A stretch of 12,897 nt of DNA from an uncultured Clostridia bacterium (GCA_947629215.1 CANRCU010000036.1:1-12897), one strand, 5' to 3'. Counted from the first letter of the stretch, positions 1-7,970 are shown. Numbers and translations: made by a program. Notes: generated by a model from the sequence alone, not told the origin.

Positions 1-1059
1 ACTTTTGAAAGCTCTTGGGAATTTACGTTTGAAACGGTAAAAGACTATGTTAAAGAAACGGGGTATTTTCCCACAAAAGATATTGTATACGAGGGCTTGC
101 GAATAGGGGCTTGGTGTTCCGCGCAGCGCACCCAAAATAAAAACGGTGAAATTTTACCCGAAAGAAAACAAAAACTTGAAAGTATAAATTTCCCATGGAA
201 TCCAAAGGAAGAAAAGTGGTACAGATATTATTACCGCATGAAGTCATATGTTGAGAAAACCGGGAAACTGCCCACAAGAAAGGTCGGGGAAACGAATATG
301 GAAATACACGACCTGTACGTCTGGAGGATAACGCAAAGAAACAGTTTCCGTGACGGCTATTTATCGGACAGTCAGATAAAGCTGCTTGCCGATATAGGTA
401 TTACATTTACTTTTGATTCCGTGGACGATAAGTGGATGAGAAAATACGAACTGTTAAAAAAATACCTTTCCGAACACGGGAAATATCCTACAGGCAGCGA
501 CAGAGCGAAAGATGAAGCCGCAAAGCAAATTATTTCCTGGATGAGTTGGGTACGTTCAAAATATAAAACCGGAAAATTGAGTCCGGAACAGATAAGACTT
601 ATGGAAGAATTAGACTTTGTATGGGATACCAAAACAGCCGTATGGGATAATTATTTTCAATTGGTTTGTGAATTTTATCATGAAAAGGGAAGAGTTCCGG
701 AATGTAAAAGAAAAATAGACGGGAAAGCAGTAGGGCAGTGGTATCATAAACTTGTAAGAAAATTTGATAAAGGGGAATTGCCGGAAGATATTATTGAAAA
801 ATGCCGCCGCAACGGTATTCCGCTTACATCGGATAAAAAGACTTACAGATCAAGAAATTGGCTGAAATGCTACAAAGCGTTTAAAGAGTATTACTCGGAA
901 TATCATGATATACCCAAGTATAATTATGAATATCACGGCGCAGAAATCGGAGATTGGTATCATAAGGTAGTTGAGTCCTATCAAACAGGAGAGTTAAGCG
1001 CCAAAAGTATGGAAATGCTCCTTGATATTGGCATTGACCTTGAATGTGTTCCTAATTGA
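1..1059 (+). CDS. Helicase-associated (HA) repeat protein, C-terminal part
   Basis: The frame is open from the first base, so the N-terminus lies outside the window and the 352 visible residues are the C-terminal part. They form five similar units of about 67-72 residues, each opening at a conserved Trp (codons near 16, 217, 433, 643 and 859). Each unit follows the plan W..Y..L..Y....G..P, then G.W/SW with a basic stretch, then G.L..E....L...GI/F. This is the pattern of the helicase-associated domain (PF03457), which follows SF2 helicase cores in many phage- and ICE-linked proteins and is a likely nucleic-acid-binding helix bundle. No helicase motor motif is visible, so whether this is the tail of a helicase or a stand-alone repeat protein cannot be decided here. 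The product ends in ECVPN and a strong terminator follows 33 bp after the stop. Confidence 0.8.
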   Translation, partial: TFESSWEFTFETVKDYVKETGYFPTKDIVYEGLRIGAWCSAQRTQNKNGEILPERKQKLESINFPWNPKEEKWYRYYYRMKSYVEKTGKLPTRKVGETNMEIHDLYVWRITQRNSFRDGYLSDSQIKLLADIGITFTFDSVDDKWMRKYELLKKYLSEHGKYPTGSDRAKDEAAKQIISWMSWVRSKYKTGKLSPEQIRLMEELDFVWDTKTAVWDNYFQLVCEFYHEKGRVPECKRKIDGKAVGQWYHKLVRKFDKGELPEDIIEKCRRNGIPLTSDKKTYRSRNWLKCYKAFKEYYSEYHDIPKYNYEYHGAEIGDWYHKVVESYQTGELSAKSMEMLLDIGIDLECVPN

Positions 1060-1091
1060 AATAAAACCTTATTAGATCCCGAAAATTGTGT

Positions 1092-1133
1092 AAACCTCCG
1101 AACCGGTGTATTATGCTCGGTTTGGAGGTTTTT
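1092..1133 (+). terminator. Intrinsic terminator after the HA-repeat gene
   Basis: A 14-bp stem (1092-1105 with 1118-1131) has a single G-T wobble and a 12-nt loop. It ends in a run of five Ts (1129-1133). It lies 33 bp after the TGA at 1057-1059 and so ends the + strand transcript of the HA-repeat gene. Confidence 0.88.
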
Positions 1134-1171
1134 GTCTATGAAGAATAACAATAAAGACGGGAGCAAGTTAA

Positions 1172-1849
1172 ATTTTGAACACAGTTAAAATGCTGTTATG
1201 ATATGTAAACGGCAATATTGTAGCTTCGTCCAATGCGGTAGTATTTTGATATGTTTTATATCCGGAAAATGCCATCTCTACCGGATTTTCCGATGATTAT
1301 TTCAATCTTATACTTCTGTCAGCCCTTATGAGTGCGTCGGCAATTTCTCCGGCTTGGTTTGGCTATATTGCCGCATTGAATGTGCCGGGTACTCCTATGT
1401 TGTTCAGTACGACAACTCTTGCTGTGAAGCTGCTACCCGGAGCGAGCGGAGATAAAAAGTCGGTGGATAAACACCACATTTTCCCAAAGCAGTACTTAAC
1501 GAAACTTGGCTACACCGGTGACCGTGACAGAAATCAAATAGCAAATTTTACATATCTTGACTATAATACAAATATTGATATTTCCGATGACCTTCCATCG
1601 GAATATGTGGGTAAATATCGTCAGAAACTTGGCGAGGACGGATATAAGAAAACTTGCGCAGAAAATGCTCTAACTGTTGATTTTGAAAAAATGTCATATC
1701 CGGACTTTTTGGAAAAACGCAGAAAGCTTATGGCTGAGATTGTAAATTTTGTACGGCTGAGAGATATTATAGACGCTCTTGGGTTTGAACCGAAAACAGA
1801 TGCTTATGGCAATATAAAAATAATACCGCCCAAAACGGACGGTATATAA
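1172..1849 (+). pseudogene. Decayed DUF262/DUF1524 (GmrSD-like) HNH endonuclease remnant
   Basis: The intact part, from ATG 1328, gives 173 residues with an HNH-type core: HHIFPKQYL at residues 49-57 (His codon at 1472), then RNQIAN (68-73) and NTNIDIS (80-86). This matches the C-terminal DUF1524/HNH half of DUF262 proteins, which are type IV-like (GmrSD) modified-DNA restriction enzymes. The reading frame continues upstream with family-like sequence (VNGNIVASSNAVVF) but is broken by TGA at 1199-1201 and 1247-1249. From YVLYP the sequence passes within a few residues to FSDDYFN, where I expect several dozen more residues, suggesting an internal deletion. The N-terminal DUF262 nucleotide-binding domain is absent, so the gene is probably dead. 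The last 20 residues (about 151-173) do not resemble the family end I know. A short expressed HNH protein starting at 1328 is possible, but no ribosome binding site is evident. Confidence 0.75.
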
Positions 1850-1933
1850 TGCTTTGCTTTTTCATCAAATAAATATACGTGAAAATTTTCAATAATGTAA
1901 ATCTACTGTAAATAAGCCTGTTTTAAGCGATAT

Positions 1934-2842
1934 TTAAGCCGTTCTGATCAAGTTTACAATAACGCCGCTTATAAGCGCAAAGAGCATCACAAAGGCAATA
2001 TAAAGTGCAAAATGCTTTATACCCAGCACTATTTTCAGCGCACCAAGGTTTGTTATTTTGGTAGAAGGTCCCGTTATCATAAATGCTGTTGCGCTGCCCA
2101 TACTCATTCCCCCTGCAAGCCATTGCTGAAGCAGGGGTATAGTACCACCGCCGCAGGCATAAAGGGGTACGCCTATTGTGGCAGCCATAAGCAGACCAAA
2201 ACCCTTATTGTTTACAAACAGTTTTGCAAAGGCATCCGCAGGTACATATCTCTGGAACAATGCCGAAAGCAATATACCTATAAGAAACCATGGTCCCGTT
2301 GCCTTTAAATTTCTGCCTATATTTTTCAAAAGCCGCATAAATATATTGGGGTCGGTGTCACGGCTTGCGCCTTCGGAAAAGCCTGTAAAGTCAAAGAAAT
2401 GCTTGTCTTTGAACAAAAACCTCACTGCCAGCCCTGCGGCGATACCGCACAGAAAACAGGATATAAACCTTATGCACAGCGCAAAATTACCTAAAGCTGC
2501 GCTGTATATCAAAAGCTGTGGATTTAACAAAATACTGCTCATCATAAAAGCGGCAAGATAATCGTCCCTCATACCTTTTTGTGAAAAAGATGCGGCAATA
2601 GGTATAGTGCCGTACATACAAAGGGGTGAGGCTATGCCTATAAGGCTTGCGGGGATTATCCCGAATATACCCAAATGCTTGTCCTGTATAACTGTCATAA
2701 GGGAATGTATTTTCTTTTTGCCGAAAACGGATATTACGGAACCTATGACTATACCCAAAACAAAATAAGGCAGTATCTGCATAAGCTGTATTTCAAAATA
2801 ATATCGGATATATATAAATTCTCTTTTAATTATTTCAAACAT
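1934..2842 (-). CDS. ArsP/DUF318-family permease
   Basis: This is a 302-residue integral membrane protein, third gene of the stalk-DUF362 operon. Two inverted-repeat-like halves carry related motifs: SPLCMYGTIPIA at residues 72-83 and VPLYACGGGTIPLL at 225-238, followed by GPSTKITNLGAL from 258. This is the layout of the ArsP_1 (DUF318, PF03773) permeases. The family includes exporters of organoarsenicals, but many members have no known substrate, and the first motif here (LCMYG) differs from the usual PLCSCG, so arsenic transport is not assumed. I chose ATG 2842. A TTG seven codons upstream (2863) is in frame, but the arm of a hairpin sits directly before it, leaving no ribosome site. The ATG is preceded only by a weak GAAAG-type site. 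Expression probably depends on read-through of the hairpin at 2866-2906. Confidence 0.82.
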   Translation of the reverse strand: MFEIIKREFIYIRYYFEIQLMQILPYFVLGIVIGSVISVFGKKKIHSLMTVIQDKHLGIFGIIPASLIGIASPLCMYGTIPIAASFSQKGMRDDYLAAFMMSSILLNPQLLIYSAALGNFALCIRFISCFLCGIAAGLAVRFLFKDKHFFDFTGFSEGASRDTDPNIFMRLLKNIGRNLKATGPWFLIGILLSALFQRYVPADAFAKLFVNNKGFGLLMAATIGVPLYACGGGTIPLLQQWLAGGMSMGSATAFMITGPSTKITNLGALKIVLGIKHFALYIAFVMLFALISGVIVNLIRTA

Positions 2843-2865
2843 AAAAACACTTTCTTTCGTCAATT

Positions 2866-2906
2866 ACAAAAAGCAGTCTTATCTTTGAGATAAAGCTGCT
2901 TTTTGT
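2866..2906 (-). terminator. Hairpin between small membrane gene and permease; terminator or attenuator
   Basis: An 11-bp perfect stem (2866-2876 with 2896-2906) continues, after a wobble and a mismatch, into a further 6-bp stem (2879-2884 with 2888-2893) with a 3-nt loop. Both outer arms end in a five-base T/A run, so it could act on either strand. On the minus strand it begins seven bases after the stop of the upstream gene and ends 23 bases before the permease ATG. That leaves no room for a separate promoter, so partial termination or attenuation within the operon is more likely than a clean operon end. Confidence 0.75.
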
Positions 2907-2912
2907 TTGTTA

Positions 2913-3281
2913 CTATCTGATGGACAACTTTTCGGCAACAGCCTCTTTCGCAGGCTTCTTTTCTATGTATTCGCAAGCTTTGACCATTACAGCCCATACC
3001 GCCGTAACAAGCACAGCCATGCCCACCCCCGATGTAGCCATTTCGGTGAGCATTTCGACCGTATCCGCCGAATTAGCCGCATTTGTCAAAAACGGGAACC
3101 ACGGTGTTAGCTCCCCATGCCATACGTGCTCAAATGCCAGTAGTGCCGAGCCGCCCCAAAGCATATTGTTGAGCCAACTTATTTTGCTTAAAAAGGTGTT
3201 TGTCGTTTCCTTCTTTTCCGCAGTTTTTTTGATGACGGTCGTTACGACCGCTTCCGTTGCGGGTACTATAAAACATGCCAT
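2913..3281 (-). CDS. Small membrane protein of unknown function, stalk-DUF362 operon
   Basis: This 122-residue protein has two hydrophobic segments, about residues 39-52 and 85-103, separated by a short loop, with lysine-rich stretches at 18-25 and near the C-terminus. The most striking part is WLNNMLWGGSALLAFEHVWH (36-55), rich in Trp, His and Gly. I recall similar small proteins beside permeases and DUF362 genes in Clostridia but know no established function. The start is well supported: AAAGGAGG sits just before ATG 3281 and overlaps the stop region of the stalk-DUF362 gene 14 bp upstream, so the two are probably translationally coupled. The conserved His/Trp face next to the membrane could bind metal or haem; that is speculation. 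Confidence 0.72.
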   Translation of the reverse strand: MACFIVPATEAVVTTVIKKTAEKKETTNTFLSKISWLNNMLWGGSALLAFEHVWHGELTPWFPFLTNAANSADTVEMLTEMATSGVGMAVLVTAVWAVMVKACEYIEKKPAKEAVAEKLSIR

Positions 3282-3295
3282 AATATTTTCCTCCT

Positions 3296-4756
3296 TTAGT
3301 CTATACTTACCAGTTGATATTCTCTTGAACCTAAGCCTATTTCTTCTGCGTGTTCAAGGGTGTGAAGTCCGTTTCGGCTTTCTATACGTTCAACAAGTGA
3401 TGCGCCGTCGCCGTCTTTTTGTTCATAAACAAGGTCAAGACAAGCTTGGTCAAGTGCAACGGGGTCTGTTGAAGCAAGAATACCTATATCGTGCATATCC
3501 GGCTCCGCAGGGTTGCCGTCACAGTCACAGTCTACGGAAAGGCGGTTCATAACATTAATGTATACGACCTGACCGCCCTTATTGTTGAAATAATCCACAA
3601 CACCGCTTGTGGCGTCGCCCATGGCTTCAAGGAACTTGTCCTGTTCTCCGCCCCAGACATCGGTCGTGCTTGTGCCGCCGCTGTGTATCCACGCTTTGCC
3701 TTTACTTGATGCAACGCCTATGGACATATTTTTGATAGCTCCGCCATAGCCTGCCATTGCATGACCCTTGAAGTGAGCAAGAGATATAAGACAATCATAA
3801 TTTGCAAGATGGGAACCAACATAGTCTTTATTTATAGTAGTACCCCTTGGTGCAGGTATTTCCATAGAGTCCTCTTCGTCCATTATGTCTGCACCCTTTT
3901 CGGTGATAGTATCCAGACCATGGTCTTTTATTACCTGCCAATGCGCATCAGCCGAGGTACGGCTTCCACCGTAAGCTGTGTTACATTCCACAATAGTGCC
4001 GTCAACCTTTTTAACAAGGTCGCCTATAAGTTCCGGTCTTAAATAGTTGCTTGCAGGAGGTTCACCCGTGGACATTTTGACAGCCACATTGCCTTCCGCA
4101 TTAAAATTCAGTTTGTCATAAATTTCAACCAACGCTTCGGGAGTAATATCCTTTGTCATATAGACAACGGGAGCGGTTTCCGATGTGTCAGTATTGTCTT
4201 GACCGTCGTTTTCGTCAATTGCTTTTTCCGATATGGTTATTGTCTTTTCTTCTTCGTTCCACTTCACACTAAATCCAAACCCCTCTCCTATAAATCTTAT
4301 GGGCAGCATTGTTCTGCCGTTTATAACAGTCGGCGCAGTATCGAGAATGCTCGCGCTGTCATTAAGATAGGCTGTTTGCGAGTCTATAGTCAGCCTTATA
4401 ACATCTTTGCCGTATGTAAGAATGCTTTCTTTTGTTTCGCTGTTCCATTCCACGGTCCCGCCCATATTTTCAATTATCGCCCTTATGGGTACAAGAGTTC
4501 TGCCCGAAACTATAACCGGCGCTGTATCGTTGCCCGGGTCGATCTCCGTATCCGTGCCGTTTACTTTCATTATAGGGTCATCTATTTTTAATGAGAGTAC
4601 TTTCGAGGACGGTGAACCACTCTCAGCATTTTGCAGTTCTTCGGCATAAACATTGCCTTTGCCAGAGCTGCGGCTGTTTGCATAAAAGGCAAAACCGCCA
4701 CATACAATTGCCAGAGAAGCTATAAATACTCCTGCAGTTTTAAGTTTTGATTTCAT
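3296..4756 (-). CDS. Exported stalk-domain DUF362 protein
   Basis: The product is 486 residues. Residues 8-26 form an N-terminal signal or membrane anchor with no convincing lipobox. Residues 55-177 form a copper-amine-oxidase-N-like stalk domain (PF07833), with the paired signature SGRTLVPIRAIIENMGG (84-100) and NGRTMLPIRFIGEGFG (146-161). An acidic, Thr-rich linker (178-197) leads to a DUF362 domain (PF04015, 198-484) with HFKGHAMAGYGGAIKN (328-343), DCDCDG (409-414) and ILASTDPVALDQAC (435-448). Stalk domains usually tether catalytic domains to the cell surface. DUF362 is associated with iron-sulfur and redox proteins, but no separate ferredoxin motif is present and its reaction is unknown. 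The start is supported by AGGAGGG six bases upstream of the ATG. It is first in an operon with the 2913-3281 and 1934-2842 genes, behind the promoter at 4809-4837. Confidence 0.88.
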   Translation of the reverse strand: MKSKLKTAGVFIASLAIVCGGFAFYANSRSSGKGNVYAEELQNAESGSPSSKVLSLKIDDPIMKVNGTDTEIDPGNDTAPVIVSGRTLVPIRAIIENMGGTVEWNSETKESILTYGKDVIRLTIDSQTAYLNDSASILDTAPTVINGRTMLPIRFIGEGFGFSVKWNEEEKTITISEKAIDENDGQDNTDTSETAPVVYMTKDITPEALVEIYDKLNFNAEGNVAVKMSTGEPPASNYLRPELIGDLVKKVDGTIVECNTAYGGSRTSADAHWQVIKDHGLDTITEKGADIMDEEDSMEIPAPRGTTINKDYVGSHLANYDCLISLAHFKGHAMAGYGGAIKNMSIGVASSKGKAWIHSGGTSTTDVWGGEQDKFLEAMGDATSGVVDYFNNKGGQVVYINVMNRLSVDCDCDGNPAEPDMHDIGILASTDPVALDQACLDLVYEQKDGDGASLVERIESRNGLHTLEHAEEIGLGSREYQLVSID

Positions 4757-4808
4757 ACTTTCCCTCCTGTTCCAATTGCATTTTGTAATATAATATTCTT
4801 ATAATAAC

Positions 4809-4837
4809 ATTATAATATTTTTTATCTCATATATCAA
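4809..4837 (-). promoter_or_regulatory. Sigma-A-type promoter for the stalk-DUF362 operon
   Basis: Read on the minus strand there is TTGATA (4832-4837), a 17-bp AT-rich spacer and a perfect TATAAT (4809-4814), about 52 bp upstream of the ATG at 4756. No clear operator palindrome is visible beside it. The rest of the gap up to about 5040 is AT-rich and I see no gene in it. Confidence 0.65.
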
Positions 4838-5040
4838 ATGCCTGTTTTGTATGTGTTATATATGCTTAAAAGGCATATTATAAAAGTCAAATATATTCGC
4901 GCTCCGCTTACGATAGGTACAAATATATGGTTCTATAATATTTGGTACGGTTACAGTAAACTACACCAAATTTTTTGAAAAAAACAAGTTTCACGATTTA
5001 TGTCAAAATGATTTTTCAAGAGCGCTGAATAGAACAAGGC

Positions 5041-5070
5041 TTGTGAATTCAAATAAAAAAACTATATAAT
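5041..5070 (+). promoter_or_regulatory. Possible promoter upstream of the transposase remnant
   Basis: TTGTGA (5041-5046), an 18-bp spacer and TATAAT (5065-5070) point rightward, about 55 bp before the first fragment of the ISL3-type remnant. The surroundings are very AT-rich, so a chance match is quite possible. Confidence 0.3.
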
Positions 5071-5124
5071 AAGCTGAAAAATTATTATAAACTGCTTTTA
5101 AAAGACAGAAGAAAAGTGGGTAGT

Positions 5125-5490
5125 ATGCAAGAAGAAAATGTTTCAATAAACAGATGAGTCTGTGGGATATGGTTGATCATCTGATTACACAGGACGAGGA
5201 GCATGAACTTTATCAAAGCCTGCTCTTTACAATAGAAAAAATGAAAATCTGCTCAATAATATTTTTATATAGGAACATAAAAACATATCCGATCATATGA
5301 AAACAGCTATAGGAACAGCCGGAATATATTTCGAATATATAATAAATATGGTAAAATACGGCTATAACAACGGGGTGATCAAGGGCAAAAAGGCTTTAAA
5401 GAGAATAGCCTTTGGTTATTGCTCATTTTATCATTTCAGGAACAGAATACTTATTATGTTTGAGCTTATTAGCATAGAAAAAAGTGGCGT
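5125..5490 (+). pseudogene. ISL3-family transposase remnant
   Basis: Three short frames run head to tail, each pair sharing an ATGA: ATG 5125 (10 codons), ATG 5154 (48 codons) and ATG 5297 (78 codons). The second contains HELYQSLLFTIEK and the third contains YGYNNGVIKGKKALKRIAFGY then FRNRILIMF. These resemble the last part of ISL3 (DDE) transposases, where ELYQ.LLF precedes a gap and then N(G/A)..EG.NNKIK.LKR.AFG(Y/F)R.F..F..RIL. The copy is broken: most of the protein is absent, the stretch between the two blocks is shortened, and the EG.NNKIK box has lost about four residues. The resemblance fades after FELISIEK, where the minus-strand terminator of the neighbouring ATPase gene begins. No terminal inverted repeats were identified. 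Confidence 0.65.
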
Positions 5491-5509
5491 AGATGATGCC
5501 TACGCCACT
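5478..5509 (-). terminator. Intrinsic terminator of the ABC ATPase gene
   Basis: A perfect 9-bp GC-rich stem (5484-5492 with 5500-5508) has a 7-nt loop. On the minus strand it is followed by six Ts (5483 down to 5478). It lies about 100 bp after the ATPase stop at 5608 with no gene in between. Confidence 0.88.
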
Positions 5510-5607
5510 CGTGAAACTTTTGATGATTTTTAAAACACACTATTTGAAAAAGAGTCGTTTTTTGTTGATTTATCCCAAAAAGCTCGCTTTCTGCCGATAA
5601 GTCAATA

Positions 5608-6720
5608 TCAGTTGCAGATAGTTTCTTCTGTTTGCTTATCAAACAGGTGCATTCTGTTAACGTCGAAAGCAACGTTGATAACATCGCCGATCTTAGCCTG
5701 GCTTCTTGAATTAACACGTGCTGTTATCGACTGACCTGCAATAATAAGGAAGAGGTTGGTTTCTGCGCCAAGAAGTTCTGTAACTTCAACATGAGCTTCA
5801 ACAACACTTTCGGGAGATGCGCTGATGAATATATCTTCATCATGAACGTCCTCGGGTCTGATACCCATGATGATGTCTTTATCAACATAGCCGCCTTCGA
5901 TAAGAGCTTTTGTCTTAGCTTCGGGCAGTTTAACACGGTATTCACCGAAAGCAACCATAACATCGGGGCCAACCTGTACGACCTTTGCGTCGATAAAGTT
6001 CATCTGAGGTGAACCGATGAAACCTGCAACAAAGAGGTTCTGAGGCTTATTGTAAAGGTTCTGAGGTGTATCTACCTGCTGGATGATACCGTCTTTAAGA
6101 ACAACGATACGTGTACCGAGTGTCATAGCCTCTGTCTGGTCATGTGTAACGTAGATGAAAGTTGTCTGTAATCTGTGGTGAAGTTTGGAAATCTCGGATC
6201 TCATCTGTACTCTCAGTTTAGCGTCAAGGTTTGAAAGAGGTTCGTCCATGAGGAATACCTTAGGATCACGAACGATAGCACGACCCATGGCAACACGCTG
6301 ACGCTGACCACCCGACAAAGCCTTGGGCTTTCTGTCAAGAAGGTGTTCTATCTCAAGTATCTTAGCTGCCTCATGAACTTTTTTGTTTATCTCGTCTTTG
6401 GGAACTTTACGCAGTTTAAGACCGAAAGCCATATTATCATAAACCGTCATATGTGGGTAAAGAGCATAGTTCTGGAATACCATTGCGATATCACGGTCTT
6501 TGGGTGAAACGATATTACAGAGCTTATCACCTATGTAAAGCTCACCTGCCGAAATATCTTCAAGACCGGCAATCATACGAAGAGTGGTGGATTTACCACA
6601 ACCCGAAGGACCGACAAAGATGATAAATTCTTTATCAGCTATATCAAGGGAGAAGTCTTTAACAGCAACAAAACCGTTAGGATATTTTTTAACAATGTTT
6701 TTTAATCTTAATTCTGACAT
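5608..6720 (-). CDS. Sugar ABC transporter ATPase, MsmK/UgpC/MalK type
   Basis: This 370-residue cytoplasmic ATPase has the full ABC set: Walker A GPSGCGKST (37-45), Q-loop Gln83, signature LSGGQ (135-139), Walker B VFLMDE (155-160), D-loop SNLDAKLR (163-170) and switch His193. The C-terminal TOBE/OB region (about 235-370) is typical of the MalK/MsmK/UgpC group (CUT1) that energises carbohydrate and glycerol-phosphate importers. No permease or binding protein lies next to it, and it has its own ribosome site (AAGGAGGAAT) and terminator. It is therefore probably a shared ATPase serving importers encoded elsewhere, as reported for MsmK in streptococci and MsmX in Bacillus; that role is inferred from context. 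The length and all motifs are normal. Confidence 0.93.
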   Translation of the reverse strand: MSELRLKNIVKKYPNGFVAVKDFSLDIADKEFIIFVGPSGCGKSTTLRMIAGLEDISAGELYIGDKLCNIVSPKDRDIAMVFQNYALYPHMTVYDNMAFGLKLRKVPKDEINKKVHEAAKILEIEHLLDRKPKALSGGQRQRVAMGRAIVRDPKVFLMDEPLSNLDAKLRVQMRSEISKLHHRLQTTFIYVTHDQTEAMTLGTRIVVLKDGIIQQVDTPQNLYNKPQNLFVAGFIGSPQMNFIDAKVVQVGPDVMVAFGEYRVKLPEAKTKALIEGGYVDKDIIMGIRPEDVHDEDIFISASPESVVEAHVEVTELLGAETNLFLIIAGQSITARVNSRSQAKIGDVINVAFDVNRMHLFDKQTEETICN

Positions 6721-7074
6721 TAATTATTCCTCCTTATTAACACAAGTGCTATGGCGTTAAACGCCTGTTACACTGTTTATCTTATTTAATATAATACCTT
6801 ATTTTAAGCAAACTCTCTATATCTTTATTAAACAAATAAAAATGTGTTATTTTGTGCAAAATGTTTAAGTGTATTAAAATCAAATTATTTTTTGAACAAA
6901 TTGGGAAATTTTTTTATAAAACAAAGCCCTAAAAACTGTTTAAAACATACCAAAAGCACAATTTTCTGAAAAAAAAGTCAGATTTAACAACATTATTTAA
7001 TATTAGTTTGTTTTTTTTGTTAAGATTAGAGATAACGAGGCTTGCAAAATACGTTGTTATACGGGCAAAAAAAG
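6721..7074. other. AT-rich intergenic region with a short palindrome
   Basis: I see no gene in this 354-bp gap. Besides the ATPase ribosome site near 6727-6736 it holds a perfect 6-bp inverted repeat with a one-base loop (6753-6765, GGCGTT/AACGCC), about 33 bp upstream of the ATPase ATG. It lies in the probable leader and could be an operator or a leader hairpin. The minus-strand stretch 6781-6840 contains TTGCTT and TATTAT-like boxes, but none with convincing spacing, so no promoter is called. I found no clear terminator for the YitT-family gene. Confidence 0.45.
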
Positions 7075-7920
7075 TCATAATGCCCTGCGTGAAAAGTCCC
7101 CAAGCACCTCACGCACGTCGGATACAAGCATAAAGGCGTTACGGTCGTTTACGGCGACTGTTTCCCGTACTTTGGCTATCTGCGAACGGGATACTGCCAT
7201 CATAATTATATGCTTTTTGCTGCCTGTAAATGCGCCCTCGCCGTAAAGGACGGTAGCGCCGCGGTCAAGCTCCGACATAAGCGCCGCTGCAAGCAGGTTT
7301 GCCTTATCGGATATTATAAAAACGACTCTTGCAAAATTAAGACCTTCAAGTACCAGGCTTGTTGCCCTTGCGGATATATATACCGCCATTATGCTGTACA
7401 TAGTTCTTGAAATGCCGAAAACAAACATGCCTGCGGCGACAACTGCGCTATCTGTCAGAAATATCAGCATCGGTATGCCGAAACTGCCGTTTGCTTTATT
7501 GATAAGCGCTGCAAGTAAGTCGCTGCCGCCCGTAGCAGCTCCGCCCGAGAGTACAAGCCCAAGCCCCAAACCCATTATTGCACCGCCGAATACAGCGCCT
7601 ATGAAAATATCCTTTTGAGCAAGAGAGGGCAGACCTTCGGTCAGTTTCAAAAACAGACTCAGCAGCAGAGTTCCCGCGGTGGTGCCGCTTGTGAATTTGC
7701 CGCCCAATGCGGTGTACGACCATATCAGCAGGGGCAGATTGAGCGCTGCGTTGGTTAGCCACAGCGGTATTGATATGCCGAAAAAACGCGTTCCTACAGC
7801 TTTGACAATGACGGCAAGCCCCGACGCCCCGCCTGTAACAAGAGAGCAGGGTTCAATGAATATATTTAATGCCGCTGCCATGATAAAAGTTCCCGTGATA
7901 ACAAAAAAGATACGTTTCAT
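7075..7920 (-). CDS. YitT-family membrane protein (DUF161 + DUF2179)
   Basis: This 281-residue protein has an N-terminal membrane domain (about 1-190, PF02588) with five or six hydrophobic segments. It carries the family glycine motifs PCSLVTGGASGLA (24-36) and SGGAATGGSDLLAAL (125-139). A soluble C-terminal DUF2179 domain (about 195-275) carries GATVLYGEGAFTG (221-233), usually taken as a ligand-binding fold. Bacterial genomes often carry several YitT paralogues. They are probably transporters or sensors, but no substrate is known. The start is supported by GGAGG about eight bases upstream of ATG 7920. It appears monocistronic: the repeat block begins 50 bp upstream and the next gene downstream is 354 bp away. 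Confidence 0.9.
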   Translation of the reverse strand: MKRIFFVITGTFIMAAALNIFIEPCSLVTGGASGLAVIVKAVGTRFFGISIPLWLTNAALNLPLLIWSYTALGGKFTSGTTAGTLLLSLFLKLTEGLPSLAQKDIFIGAVFGGAIMGLGLGLVLSGGAATGGSDLLAALINKANGSFGIPMLIFLTDSAVVAAGMFVFGISRTMYSIMAVYISARATSLVLEGLNFARVVFIISDKANLLAAALMSELDRGATVLYGEGAFTGSKKHIIMMAVSRSQIAKVRETVAVNDRNAFMLVSDVREVLGDFSRRAL

Positions 7921-7970
7921 ATTTATACCTCCGTAAATATTTTATATCTTTTTTGCTTGATTATGCGGAT

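Noticed and set aside
1172..1327. TGA read as an amino acid in the DUF262 remnant
   Set aside because: Genes in the window, such as rnfB and the YitT-family gene, use TGA as a normal stop, and the remnant also appears to carry a deletion, so decay is the simpler explanation.
2178..2561. 127-codon frame on the + strand opposite the permease
   Set aside because: It is antisense to a well-supported membrane protein and has no family match that I can see.
2843..2863. TTG start at 2863 for the permease
   Set aside because: The DNA directly upstream is the T-rich arm of a hairpin with no ribosome site. The ATG at 2842 gives a normal family start.
7005..7074. Terminator after the YitT-family gene
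   Set aside because: There is a T run on the minus strand just after the stop, but only a 4-bp stem could be drawn, which is too weak.
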